Positions 40,585-49,783 of a stretch of DNA of 64,000 bases are shown in pieces. Both the position numbers and the translations under genes were made by a program. Each line of letters begins with the position of its first letter. The first letter of the stretch is position 1. This DNA is from Dokdonia sp. PRO95 (GTDB taxonomy: Bacteria > Bacteroidota > Bacteroidia > Flavobacteriales > Flavobacteriaceae), in contig NZ_CM001837.1 of the NCBI RefSeq assembly GCF_000355805.1, positions 2,841,868 through 2,905,867 of the forward strand, written 5' to 3'. Below the pieces are notes generated by a model. It saw nothing but the letters and a program-made list of their open reading frames with translations. It searched no databases and was not told the origin of the DNA.

Positions 40585-43416
40585 ATGATAGATCACGAAG
40601 AACGTATTGAAGTTTACGGTGCTCGCGCCCACAATCTGAAGAATATAGATGTGATGATACCGAGAGAAAAACTCGTGGTTATTACAGGATTATCTGGAAG
40701 TGGAAAGAGTTCCCTAGCATTTGACACCATCTATGCAGAGGGACAACGTCGTTACATAGAAACGTTTTCTGCATATGCTAGACAATTTCTAGGTGGATTA
40801 GAACGTCCAGATGTTGATCAAATATTAGGACTTTCTCCAGTTATTGCTATCGAACAAAAAACCACTAGTAAAAGTCCGCGATCTACCGTGGGAACCATCA
40901 CAGAAATTTACGATTTTTTACGTCTCCTTTATGCAAGAGCGGCAGATGCTTACTCTTACAATACTGGAGAAAAGATGGTGAGTTATAACGATGAGCAAAT
41001 CCAACAGCTCATTACTGAAAGCTTTGAAGGAAAAAGGATTAATATCCTCGCACCTACCATACGCTCACGTAAAGGGCATTATAGAGAATTATTTGAGCAA
41101 ATTGCAAAACAAGGTTTTTTAAAAGTACGTGTAGATGGTGAAGTAAAGGATATCGTAAAAGGACTTAAAGTAGATCGTTACAAAGTGCATGATATTGAGA
41201 TAGTTGTAGATCGCTTAGTTGTTAAAAAAAGTGATGAAGATGATAAACGCTTGCGCGAAAGCATAAATACCGCAATGTATCACGGTGATGATGTGTTAAT
41301 GGTGCTTGATCAAGACACGCAGGAGGTACGATATTTTAGCCGAAACTTGATGTGTCCTTCTACGGGTATATCATACCCTAATCCAGAGCCTAACAACTTT
41401 TCATTTAACTCACCTAAGGGCGCTTGTCCTAACTGTAATGGTATAGGTGAATTATATAAAGTTAATCCTAAAAAGATTGTTCCAGACCCAACTCTATCTA
41501 TTAATGCTGGCGGTCTAGATCCACATGGACCTAAAAAGAACAACTGGATATTTAAACAATTACAACTCATTGCAGAGAGGTTTGACTTTAAACTTACAGA
41601 CCCAATTGAGAAAATCTCAAAAGAAGCCATGGAATTTATATTCTATGGAGGAAACGAGAAATTCTCTGTTTCTTCAAAGCAATTAGGGGTTACTAGAGAT
41701 TATAAAATAGACTTTGAAGGTGTAGCAAATTTTATAGAAAACACCTATAAGGATAGTGAGTCTACATCTCTCGTAAGATGGGCAAAGGGCTACATGGATA
41801 AAGTAGCTTGTCCTGTTTGTGAAGGTTCAAGACTACGTAAAGAATCGCTCTACTTTAAGGTTGATAATCGTAGTATTGCAGATCTTGCTTCTATGGATAT
41901 ACTGGAGCTACAAGAGTGGTTTAGAACAGTAGAAAAACGATTATCTAGTAAACAACTACAGATTGCATCTGAGATAATTAAAGAAATTAATTCAAGGATT
42001 CAATTCCTTGTAGATGTAGGTCTTACCTATCTCAACTTAAATAGAAGCTCTAAGTCTTTATCTGGTGGAGAAGCACAACGTATCAGACTCGCTACACAGA
42101 TAGGATCGCAACTTGTAGGTGTTTTATATATATTAGATGAGCCTAGCATTGGGTTACATCAACGTGATAATGAAAAACTTATTAATTCGCTTATTTCTCT
42201 ACGTGATATAGGGAATTCTGTCATCGTTGTAGAGCATGATAAAGATATGATTGAGCGTGCAGATCACGTGATTGATATAGGACCACGAGCGGGACGTTTT
42301 GGAGGAGAAATTATAAGTGAGGGAACTCCAGATGATTTACTTAATCACCATACACTCACTGCACAATATCTAAATGGAGAGAGAGAAATTACCATACCCA
42401 AAAAACGACGTAAAGGAAATGGTAAGTTTATCGAGCTTAAAGGAGCTACAGGAAACAATCTTAAAAATGTATCCATTAAAATTCCTTTAGGTAAAATGAT
42501 TGCCGTTACGGGAGTTTCTGGAAGTGGTAAGTCTACATTGATTAATGAGACACTCTACCCTATCATGAATGCTCATTATTTTAATGGTGTAAAGATACCT
42601 ATGCCCTATAAGAGCATTAAGGGACTAGACGAATGCGATAAAGTCATTGATATTAATCAAACACCCATAGGCCGTACACCAAGGTCTAACCCTGCAACAT
42701 ACACCAAGGCCTTTGACGAGATTAGAAGTCTTTTTGCTAAAACTCCTGAAGCCCTTATACGAGGTTATAAACCTGGACGTTTTAGCTTCAACGTTACCGG
42801 TGGTCGCTGCGAGACTTGTAAAGGTGGTGGTTTGAGAGTGATTGAGATGAATTTCTTACCAGACGTTTATGTAGAATGTGAGACCTGTCAAGGAAAACGC
42901 TTTAATAGAGAAACTTTAGAAATTCGCTATAAAGGAAAGTCAATTGCAGACGTACTTGAGATGACGATGACCGAGGCGACAGAATTTTTTGAACCTATTC
43001 CTAAAATATATCGCAAACTCAAAACAATAAAAGACGTAGGATTAGGGTATATTACACTAGGACAACAGAGCACTACCCTCTCTGGAGGTGAAGCGCAGCG
43101 TATCAAACTAGCGTCTGAGCTGAGCAAGAGAGATACTGGAAATACCTTTTATATACTTGATGAACCTACCACAGGTCTTCATTTTGAAGATATTAAGGTA
43201 TTAATGGACGTTCTTAATCGACTTGTAGACAAAGGGAATACTATTCTCATTATTGAGCATAATCTTGACGTGGTTAAAATGGCAGATCACATTATAGATA
43301 TAGGATACGAAGGAGGAAAAGGCGGTGGCGAGGTAGTTGCCATAGGCACCCCAGAACAAATAATTAAAAAAAACAAAGGATATACAGCACAGTTCCTAAA
43401 GAAGGAAATGGCATAG
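40585..43416 (+). CDS. uvrA: UvrABC excinuclease subunit A
   Basis: This 943-residue ATPase finds bulky DNA lesions as a dimer and loads UvrB in nucleotide excision repair. It has two ABC modules. The first has Walker A GLSGSGKSS, signature LSGGEAQRIRLATQIG and Walker B LYILDEPSIGLH. The second has GVSGSGKST, LSGGEAQRIKLASELS and FYILDEPTTGLH. Zinc-binding Cys clusters are visible in CPNCNGIGEL, CPVCEGSRLR and CETCKGGG...CETCQGKR. The length is typical. A one-mismatch palindrome (41248-41263) is read RLRES. TAAATTTG at 40560-40567 is a possible -7 element. The LOG-family gene follows after 47 bases. Confidence 0.97.
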   Translation: MIDHEERIEVYGARAHNLKNIDVMIPREKLVVITGLSGSGKSSLAFDTIYAEGQRRYIETFSAYARQFLGGLERPDVDQILGLSPVIAIEQKTTSKSPRSTVGTITEIYDFLRLLYARAADAYSYNTGEKMVSYNDEQIQQLITESFEGKRINILAPTIRSRKGHYRELFEQIAKQGFLKVRVDGEVKDIVKGLKVDRYKVHDIEIVVDRLVVKKSDEDDKRLRESINTAMYHGDDVLMVLDQDTQEVRYFSRNLMCPSTGISYPNPEPNNFSFNSPKGACPNCNGIGELYKVNPKKIVPDPTLSINAGGLDPHGPKKNNWIFKQLQLIAERFDFKLTDPIEKISKEAMEFIFYGGNEKFSVSSKQLGVTRDYKIDFEGVANFIENTYKDSESTSLVRWAKGYMDKVACPVCEGSRLRKESLYFKVDNRSIADLASMDILELQEWFRTVEKRLSSKQLQIASEIIKEINSRIQFLVDVGLTYLNLNRSSKSLSGGEAQRIRLATQIGSQLVGVLYILDEPSIGLHQRDNEKLINSLISLRDIGNSVIVVEHDKDMIERADHVIDIGPRAGRFGGEIISEGTPDDLLNHHTLTAQYLNGEREITIPKKRRKGNGKFIELKGATGNNLKNVSIKIPLGKMIAVTGVSGSGKSTLINETLYPIMNAHYFNGVKIPMPYKSIKGLDECDKVIDINQTPIGRTPRSNPATYTKAFDEIRSLFAKTPEALIRGYKPGRFSFNVTGGRCETCKGGGLRVIEMNFLPDVYVECETCQGKRFNRETLEIRYKGKSIADVLEMTMTEATEFFEPIPKIYRKLKTIKDVGLGYITLGQQSTTLSGGEAQRIKLASELSKRDTGNTFYILDEPTTGLHFEDIKVLMDVLNRLVDKGNTILIIEHNLDVVKMADHIIDIGYEGGKGGGEVVAIGTPEQIIKKNKGYTAQFLKKEMA

Positions 43417-43417
43417 G

Positions 43418-43439
43418 ACCATATGTACAATATGGTTTT
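43418..43439 (+). terminator. Weak hairpin between uvrA and the LOG-family gene
   Basis: A 7-base-pair stem ACCATAT (43418-43424), loop GTACA, then ATATGGT (43430-43436) and TTT. It may only partly terminate. Confidence 0.35.
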
Positions 43440-43463
43440 AAATTAACAACACTAAACATAATT

Positions 43464-44153
43464 ATGAGCAACGAAAATAGACCTAAAGGCTGGAACGAGA
43501 AAAAAACAAATGATTCTTGGGCTATCTTTAAGATAATGGGAGAATTTGTAAATGGATTTGAAAAAATGAGCCGTATAGGTCCATGTGTATCCATTTTTGG
43601 TAGTGCGAGAACAAAACCAGACAATAAGTATTATAAACTAGCTACCGAAGTTGCCGAAAAAATTGCAGATAACGGTTATGGCGTTATTACTGGTGGTGGT
43701 CCAGGTATCATGGAAGCGGGTAACCGCGGAGCACACCTTGCTGGAGGGACATCTGTAGGACTTAACATTGAACTTCCTTTTGAGCAACACGACAATCCGT
43801 ATATCGATAGTGATAAAAGTTTAGACTTTGATTACTTCTTCGTACGTAAAGTAATGTTTGTAAAGTACTCACAGGGATTTGTAGTAATGCCGGGAGGTTT
43901 TGGTACGCTTGATGAACTTTTTGAGGCAATCACACTTATTCAAACGCACAAAATTCAGAAGTTTCCTATTATTCTAGTAGGTACAGAATTTTGGGGAGGA
44001 CTTATGGATTGGGTAAAGACCACTTTACTTGATAGTTTCCAGAACATAAGCGCTGGAGATATGGATCTTATACACCTTGTAGATACTTCAGATGAGGTAA
44101 TTGAGGTGCTTAATAACTTCTATGATGAATACCAATTGAGTCCTAATTTCTAA
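43464..44153 (+). CDS. LOG-family (TIGR00730) Rossmann-fold protein, probable nucleoside-5'-monophosphate phosphoribohydrolase
   Basis: This 229-residue protein of the lysine-decarboxylase-like/LOG family carries the defining motif PGGFGTLDE, with GVITGGGPGIMEAGNRGA upstream. Characterised LOG enzymes hydrolyse the N-glycosidic bond of cytokinin or purine nucleotides. The older label 'lysine decarboxylase' is not supported for this group. It begins 47 bases after uvrA, separated by only a weak hairpin, so partial cotranscription is possible. A perfect palindrome copy starts nine bases after its stop codon. Confidence 0.85.
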   Translation: MSNENRPKGWNEKKTNDSWAIFKIMGEFVNGFEKMSRIGPCVSIFGSARTKPDNKYYKLATEVAEKIADNGYGVITGGGPGIMEAGNRGAHLAGGTSVGLNIELPFEQHDNPYIDSDKSLDFDYFFVRKVMFVKYSQGFVVMPGGFGTLDELFEAITLIQTHKIQKFPIILVGTEFWGGLMDWVKTTLLDSFQNISAGDMDLIHLVDTSDEVIEVLNNFYDEYQLSPNF

Positions 44154-44161
44154 AGGTGTTA

Positions 44162-44177
44162 CGCTTTCGCGAAAGCG
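44162..44177. repeat. Dispersed palindrome, copy 15 (perfect, extended left arm)
   Basis: Intergenic, nine bases after the LOG gene stop. The left arm extends to GTTA. No T run follows, so it is not an obvious terminator despite its position. Confidence 0.95.
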
Positions 44178-44246
44178 TGAAAACTACATATAACAGTAAA
44201 ACAAAAACAGCTTTTTCTATTACAAATTAACACATCCCTTTTCTAG

Positions 44247-47090
44247 TTGAGACAAACCCTAAAATCTCTGTATGCTTTTATCTCATTGCTTCTCTTAAGT
44301 GTAGGAGCCACGAGCCAGCATACAATGGAAATTAATGCACAATTGATTCCAGATGAACGGTCTATACATCTCAATCATACTATCACAATTACAAATACGT
44401 CTAGTGATATATGGACAGATATATACTTAACAGATTGGGCTCATAGTTTTTCTAGTAAAACCACACCACTGGCAAAGAGGTTTTCTGATTCTTTTGATAA
44501 GAAATTTCATCTTGCACCTGATAGTGATCGTGGTTTTACTAAAATGACTTCTATTTCGAGTCAAGAAACAATACTTCAATTTACAAGACCCAAAAGACAT
44601 CCTGATATTATCAAGGTCTTATTACGTGAACCACTATTACCAGGTGATTCTATAAGAATGACACTTGATTATACAGTGGTACTTCCAGATGTAAAATTTA
44701 CAGACTACGGGATTGCTAGAAATGGTGATTACAACTTGAGATATTGGTTTGTTACACCGGCCGTATATAATAATGGCTGGGAGTACTATAGCAATAAGAA
44801 TCTTAATGATCGCTATTTTCCTCAAACAGACATCCGTTTACAATTTTCTATTCCCAAAGGATATGAATTAGTCACAGATCTTGAGCAAAATGATATTTCA
44901 AGCTCTCAGTACCCGGGTGAAAAACTTACGGTGCTCACAGGGAAGAGTAGAACAGATGCTAAGATTTTCTTGCTTCAAAACTCTGACTATGAAGAGGTTC
45001 AAACAGACTATGTAAATATTGTATCAAATCTACATGATTACAGAATCCCCGCCCCCTTAAGAGCGCTAATATCTGACCGAATTGCAGGTTTTCTAAATAA
45101 AGATTTAGGCCCATATCCTTTTGATAAAATTCTTGTAACAGATCTTGATTATAAAGAACAACCAGTATATGGACTTAATCAACTACCTAGCTTCATAAGC
45201 CCGTTTCCTGATGGGTTTCAATATGAAATTAAGCTTCTCAAGACTACGATTAACAATTATGTAAACAACACACTTCTAGTTAACCCAAGAACAGACAGGT
45301 GGCTCATAGATGGTATTAAAGTCTACATATTACAAAACTACATGGACACTTATTATCCTGACCTTAAGGTTGTAGGTTCCTTAGAAAAATACTGGCTTGT
45401 GCGACAGTTCTATGCATCAGAGCTTGAATTTAATGATCAGTTTAATATATTATCTACTCATATTTCTAGATTAAATCTTGACCAGCCACTGGACACTCCG
45501 TATGATGAGCTTATCAAGTACAATAAGAATATAGGGACTTCATACAAAAGTGGCGTAGGGCTTAATTACCTCAATGATTACATAGGAGATAATAGACTTG
45601 ATGAGATTATTAAGAATTTTTACCTAAAATATAAGTCTCAACCACTCACATCATCACAGTTTGAAAAAGAAGTCAATGCTCAAATTAACAAGGATGTAGA
45701 TTGGTTTTTTAAAGACTACATAACTTCTAATAAAAGGATAGATTACGCTTTAAAAAACTCTAAAGTTAAAGGTGACTCTATTTATGTAGATGTAAAAAAG
45801 AAAGAGCGTCGCTCCTCTCCTATCTCTGTTTATAGCTTCAAAAATGATAGTCTAACAAGCAAGCGCTGGGTTTCAGGTACTCAAAAAACAGAAACACTTG
45901 TTTACTCAAATGAAGAAGCAGATAGATTTGTTTTAAACTATGAAAACATTATTCCAGAAAATAATCTGAGAAACAACTATGAGAAACCTCGAGCATTTTT
46001 AGGTATAGACAAGCCTCTACAGCTCAAATTTCTACAAGATTTTGAAAATCCGGCAAAAAATCAGTTGTTTGTAATGCCTGTAGCTGAGTTTAATATATAT
46101 GATGGGTTTATTCCTGGTATTACTCTTTATAATAAAACATTGCTAACCAAAGCACTTAATTATAAGATTGAACCACAAATAGGTTTAAAATCGAAAAAAC
46201 TAATAGGTAGCGCATCCATATCTTATAGGCATGACTATCAAAATCAAGGGTTGTATGCATTGAGATATGGTATTTCGGGAAATCGATTTTCTTACGCCCC
46301 AGATTTATTATTTACAAGGGTTACTCCTTTCGTTAATTTATCTTTTAGAACTTCAAACCTTAGATCAGATAAGCGTCAGAGTGTATCTGCTCGTTTTGTG
46401 AGTGTACAAAGGCAAGAGGATCCACTTGTTGCATTACCTACCCCTAACTATGATGTACTTAACTTAAGATATAGAAGATCAAACCCTGGAATTATTCATA
46501 CATTAAATGTTGCGGGTGATGTACAATTGGCCAAAAACTTTGGAAAAGTATCTGGCAATATATTTTACAGAAGACTTTTTCTTAATAATAGACAGTTGAA
46601 TGTAAGATTATTTGGTGGTGTATTTACTTATAATAACACACAAGCAGATGGTGATTTTTTCAGTTTTGCGCTAGATAGACCAACAGATTATTTATTTGAT
46701 TACAATTATTATGGAAGATCTGAAGATAGCGGTCTATTCTCTCAACAAATCATTATAGCAGAAGGCGGTTTTAAGTCGCAGCTAGATGATGTGGCTCCTG
46801 TATTTGCAAATGACTGGATGTTTACCGCAAATGCCAGTACAACACTATGGAAATACTTTTATGCGTATGGAGATGTGGGAGTTGTTAAAAATAAGAAGGA
46901 AAACGGAAAGCTGGTGTACGACTCAGGAATACAGGTAAGCTTACTCGATGACTACTTTGAACTTTACTTTCCATTATATTCTAATTTGGGTTGGGAAATT
47001 GGCCAGCCTAACTATGATCAAAAAATTAGATTTCAACTACAAATAAGCTTTGATACCGTGATAAGACTTTTTTCACGAAAGTGGTATTAA
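44247..47090 (+). CDS. Outer-membrane protein with degenerate M1-aminopeptidase-like ectodomain and C-terminal beta-barrel
   Basis: This 947-residue protein begins with TTG and has a signal peptide (LYAFISLLLLSVGATSQ). Residues about 25-500 resemble the N-terminal beta and catalytic regions of M1 aminopeptidases (MEINAQLIPDERSIHLNHTI, then DRWLIDGIKVYILQNYMD). The zinc motif HExxH is absent: the segment where it should be reads YEIKLLKTTINNYVNNTLL (about residues 325-343), and the usual WLxEG is WLIDG. From about residue 600 the sequence alternates polar and aromatic strands, as in an outer-membrane barrel, and it ends RLFSRKWY. It is probably an inactive, surface- or periplasm-facing peptidase-like domain on a barrel; the function is unknown. 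Confidence 0.72.
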   Translation: MRQTLKSLYAFISLLLLSVGATSQHTMEINAQLIPDERSIHLNHTITITNTSSDIWTDIYLTDWAHSFSSKTTPLAKRFSDSFDKKFHLAPDSDRGFTKMTSISSQETILQFTRPKRHPDIIKVLLREPLLPGDSIRMTLDYTVVLPDVKFTDYGIARNGDYNLRYWFVTPAVYNNGWEYYSNKNLNDRYFPQTDIRLQFSIPKGYELVTDLEQNDISSSQYPGEKLTVLTGKSRTDAKIFLLQNSDYEEVQTDYVNIVSNLHDYRIPAPLRALISDRIAGFLNKDLGPYPFDKILVTDLDYKEQPVYGLNQLPSFISPFPDGFQYEIKLLKTTINNYVNNTLLVNPRTDRWLIDGIKVYILQNYMDTYYPDLKVVGSLEKYWLVRQFYASELEFNDQFNILSTHISRLNLDQPLDTPYDELIKYNKNIGTSYKSGVGLNYLNDYIGDNRLDEIIKNFYLKYKSQPLTSSQFEKEVNAQINKDVDWFFKDYITSNKRIDYALKNSKVKGDSIYVDVKKKERRSSPISVYSFKNDSLTSKRWVSGTQKTETLVYSNEEADRFVLNYENIIPENNLRNNYEKPRAFLGIDKPLQLKFLQDFENPAKNQLFVMPVAEFNIYDGFIPGITLYNKTLLTKALNYKIEPQIGLKSKKLIGSASISYRHDYQNQGLYALRYGISGNRFSYAPDLLFTRVTPFVNLSFRTSNLRSDKRQSVSARFVSVQRQEDPLVALPTPNYDVLNLRYRRSNPGIIHTLNVAGDVQLAKNFGKVSGNIFYRRLFLNNRQLNVRLFGGVFTYNNTQADGDFFSFALDRPTDYLFDYNYYGRSEDSGLFSQQIIIAEGGFKSQLDDVAPVFANDWMFTANASTTLWKYFYAYGDVGVVKNKKENGKLVYDSGIQVSLLDDYFELYFPLYSNLGWEIGQPNYDQKIRFQLQISFDTVIRLFSRKWY

Positions 47091-47221
47091 AGATTCTCAA
47101 AAACCACGGTTTACGTTGTCATATTCTTAATAGAATCACAAAATATTGCCTTTTATTGAAAATAGCTTCTATTAAATCAACTTATAATGCGAAAATTATA
47201 AGTATTTAACGCACTTACATA

Positions 47222-47252
47222 TTGCATTATGGGTATGTTTTGGCTATTTTTA
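47222..47252 (+). promoter_or_regulatory. Promoter of the 2-oxoacid dehydrogenase E1 gene
   Basis: TTG at 47222-47224, a 20-base spacer and TATTTTTA at 47245-47252 (last base A rather than G). It lies 20 bases before the ATG at 47273. Confidence 0.5.
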
Positions 47253-47272
47253 CAATCAAATCTTTTTAACAT

Positions 47273-49681
47273 ATGGCAATTACTTCTAATACCAAAGCAG
47301 CATTATCTTACGATGACTTTAAAGAATCTGTTCTTGAAGATTATCGAATCGCTGTTACTAGTAGAGAATGTAGTCTTTTAGGACGTAGAGAAGTCCTTAC
47401 AGGGAAGGCAAAATTTGGAATTTTTGGTGATGGAAAAGAACTACCACAGCTTGCCTGGGCACGTGCCTTTAAAAATGGTGACTTTAGATCTGGATATTAC
47501 AGAGACCAAACATTTATGATGGCTATAGACCACTTGTCTATAGAAGAGTTTTTTGCCGGTTTATATGCACATACTGATATAGCATTTGATCCTATGAGTG
47601 CTGGAAAGCAGATGGGTGGTCACTTTGCAACGCATAGTCTTGATAATGACGGTAACTGGAAAAACTTACTTGCTCAAAAGAATTCAAGCTCAGACATCTC
47701 TCCTACTGCTGGCCAAATGCCTAGACTATTAGGTCTTGCACAAGCCTCTAAAGTATATAGAAACGTTGCAGAAACTCAAAAAGAAAACTTCTCACACAAT
47801 GGTGATGAAGTTGCTTGGGGTACAATAGGTAATGCAAGTACAAGTGAAGGTTTATTCTTTGAAACTATTAATGCCGCAGGTGTACTTCAAGTACCTATGG
47901 TAATAAGTGTTTGGGACGATGAATACGGAATTTCTGTTCATGCTAGACATCAAACTACAAAGGAGAGTATATCTAAAATACTTGCTGGCTTCCAAAGAGA
48001 CGAAGAAGATAACGGGTACGAGATTATTAAAGTAAACGGATGGGATTATCCAGCTCTCGTAGATGCATATGAACGTGCTGGAAAAATTGCTCGTGAAGAG
48101 CACGTACCAGTTTTAGTTCATGTTGTTGAGCTTACACAACCTCAAGGACATTCTACTTCTGGATCTCATGAACGCTATAAAGACCAAGATAGATTACAAT
48201 GGGAGCGTGAAAATGACTGTAATGTACAATTCAGAAAATGGCTTATTGACCAAGGTCTAGCTACAGATGAGGAACTTACTGTTATAGATAAAGATCTTAA
48301 AAAGAAAGTGCGAGATGGCAAGAAAGCTGCTTGGGAAGCATTTTTAAGACCTATTAAAACTGAAAAGGAAAAAATCACATCAATACTTGAAGGACTTGTA
48401 AAAACCTCAAGTAATGGAAGTTTTATAAAACCACTGCTTGAAAAACTAGTAGAGAACAAGGAATCTCTTAAATGTGACCTGCTTAGTACTGCCCGTAAGG
48501 CTTTGCGCCTCACAATAGGAGAGCATTCTGATACTCATGCAGAACTTGCAGCATGGATTGATAATTATATAGCGACAATCCAACCTCAATACAGCGCACA
48601 CTTATATAATGAAAATGGAAATGGCGCGACTTCAATAGAAGGTGTTGCCCCTACTTACGGTGAAGAAAATCTTGTAGATGGCCGTGTGATTTTGAGAGAT
48701 AACTTTGATGCTATCTTTAGTAGATATCCTAATACACTTGTTTTTGGAGAAGATGCTGGAGCCATTGGTGACGTAAACCAAGGCTTAGAAGGAATGCAAG
48801 AGAAATATGGCGAGCACAGAGTTGCAGATGTAGGAATACGTGAAGCAACGATACTTGGTCAAGGAATAGGAATGGCTATGAGAGGCTTACGCCCTATCGC
48901 CGAAATTCAATACCTTGATTATATTTTATATGCTATCCAGATTATGAGTGATGATCTCGCATCATTGCGTTATAGAACTCATGGTAAGCAAAAAGCACCA
49001 CTTATTGTAAGAACTCGAGGACACCGCTTAGAAGGAATCTGGCACAGTGGATCACAAATGGGAGCAATCGTACACCTTTTGAGAGGTATGTACATTCTTA
49101 CCCCTCGTAACATGGTTAAGGCTGCTGGTTTTTATAACACACTATTAGAAAGTGATGAGCCTGCACTAGTTGTAGAATGCTTAAACGGTTACCGATTAAA
49201 AGAAAACTTGCCAACGAACATAGGAGAATTTAAGACTCCAATAGGGGTTGTCGAGACTGTAAAAGAAGGAACAGATATTACGGTCCTATCTTATGGAAGT
49301 ACATTGCGCATTGTAATGGAAGTTGCAAAAGAACTTTTAACCGTAGGTATCAATGTCGAAGTAATTGATGCCCAATCATTATTGCCATTTGACCTTAATC
49401 ACGATGTTGTCGAAAGTATTAAAAAGACAAATCGTTTTATAGTCATAGACGAAGATATGCCAGGTGGAGCTAGTGCTTACTTACTTAATGAGGTATTAAA
49501 TGAGCAAGATGCATACAAATATCTTGATAGTAAACCAGAGACGTTGACTGCTAAGGCTCATAGACCTGCTTACGGAACAGACGGAGATTACTTCTCTAAG
49601 CCATCGGCAGATGATATATTTGAGAAAATATACAGTATGATGAATGAAGTAAACCCTTCAAATTTTCCTACATTGAGATAG
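47273..49681 (+). CDS. Branched-chain 2-oxoacid dehydrogenase E1, alpha and beta subunits fused
   Basis: This 802-residue thiamine-diphosphate enzyme is the E1 component of a 2-oxoacid dehydrogenase complex, most likely for branched-chain 2-oxoacids. The N-terminal half is E1-alpha: QMGGHFATHSLDNDGNW, GTIGNASTSEGLFFETINAA, SVWDDEYGISVHARHQTT and LTQPQGHSTSGSHERYKD. The C-terminal half, from about residue 465, is E1-beta: VFGEDAGAIGDVNQGLEGMQ, RVADVGIREATILGQGIGMA, then MRGLRPIAEIQYLDYILYA. Most bacteria encode these as two genes, but the fused form is common in Bacteroidota. No E2 or E3 gene is nearby, so the complex is assembled from dispersed genes. It has its own promoter and terminator. 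Confidence 0.92.
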   Translation: MAITSNTKAALSYDDFKESVLEDYRIAVTSRECSLLGRREVLTGKAKFGIFGDGKELPQLAWARAFKNGDFRSGYYRDQTFMMAIDHLSIEEFFAGLYAHTDIAFDPMSAGKQMGGHFATHSLDNDGNWKNLLAQKNSSSDISPTAGQMPRLLGLAQASKVYRNVAETQKENFSHNGDEVAWGTIGNASTSEGLFFETINAAGVLQVPMVISVWDDEYGISVHARHQTTKESISKILAGFQRDEEDNGYEIIKVNGWDYPALVDAYERAGKIAREEHVPVLVHVVELTQPQGHSTSGSHERYKDQDRLQWERENDCNVQFRKWLIDQGLATDEELTVIDKDLKKKVRDGKKAAWEAFLRPIKTEKEKITSILEGLVKTSSNGSFIKPLLEKLVENKESLKCDLLSTARKALRLTIGEHSDTHAELAAWIDNYIATIQPQYSAHLYNENGNGATSIEGVAPTYGEENLVDGRVILRDNFDAIFSRYPNTLVFGEDAGAIGDVNQGLEGMQEKYGEHRVADVGIREATILGQGIGMAMRGLRPIAEIQYLDYILYAIQIMSDDLASLRYRTHGKQKAPLIVRTRGHRLEGIWHSGSQMGAIVHLLRGMYILTPRNMVKAAGFYNTLLESDEPALVVECLNGYRLKENLPTNIGEFKTPIGVVETVKEGTDITVLSYGSTLRIVMEVAKELLTVGINVEVIDAQSLLPFDLNHDVVESIKKTNRFIVIDEDMPGGASAYLLNEVLNEQDAYKYLDSKPETLTAKAHRPAYGTDGDYFSKPSADDIFEKIYSMMNEVNPSNFPTLR

Positions 49682-49701
49682 AACAACTCAGATTAAAATA
49701 T

Positions 49702-49737
49702 AAAACGAGATACATTAATTTGTATCTCGTTTTTTTT
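49702..49737 (+). terminator. Rho-independent terminator of the E1 gene
   Basis: A 13-base-pair stem AAAACGAGATACA (49702-49714), a 6-base loop, then TGTATCTCGTTTT and T residues to 49737. A one-mismatch palindrome copy (49737-49752) abuts the T run. Confidence 0.92.
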
Positions 49738-49752
49738 GCATTCGCGAAAGCG
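49737..49752. repeat. Dispersed palindrome, near copy (TGCATTCGCGAAAGCG)
   Basis: One mismatch in the core (ATTCGCGAAA). It lies between the E1 terminator and the convergent HD-protein gene, and is followed by TAAT as in exact copies. Confidence 0.75.
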
Positions 49753-49783
49753 TAATAACCCAACAAACTGAATTGATAATTAC

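Noticed and set aside
43464-44153. Annotation of the LOG-family gene as lysine decarboxylase
   Set aside because: The PGGxGTxxE motif belongs to the LOG phosphoribohydrolase family, and the old label is not supported by its known biochemistry.
44162-44177. The palindrome as a family of transcription terminators
   Set aside because: Most copies have no T run, many are inside genes or upstream of starts, and real terminators with different stems are found beside them.
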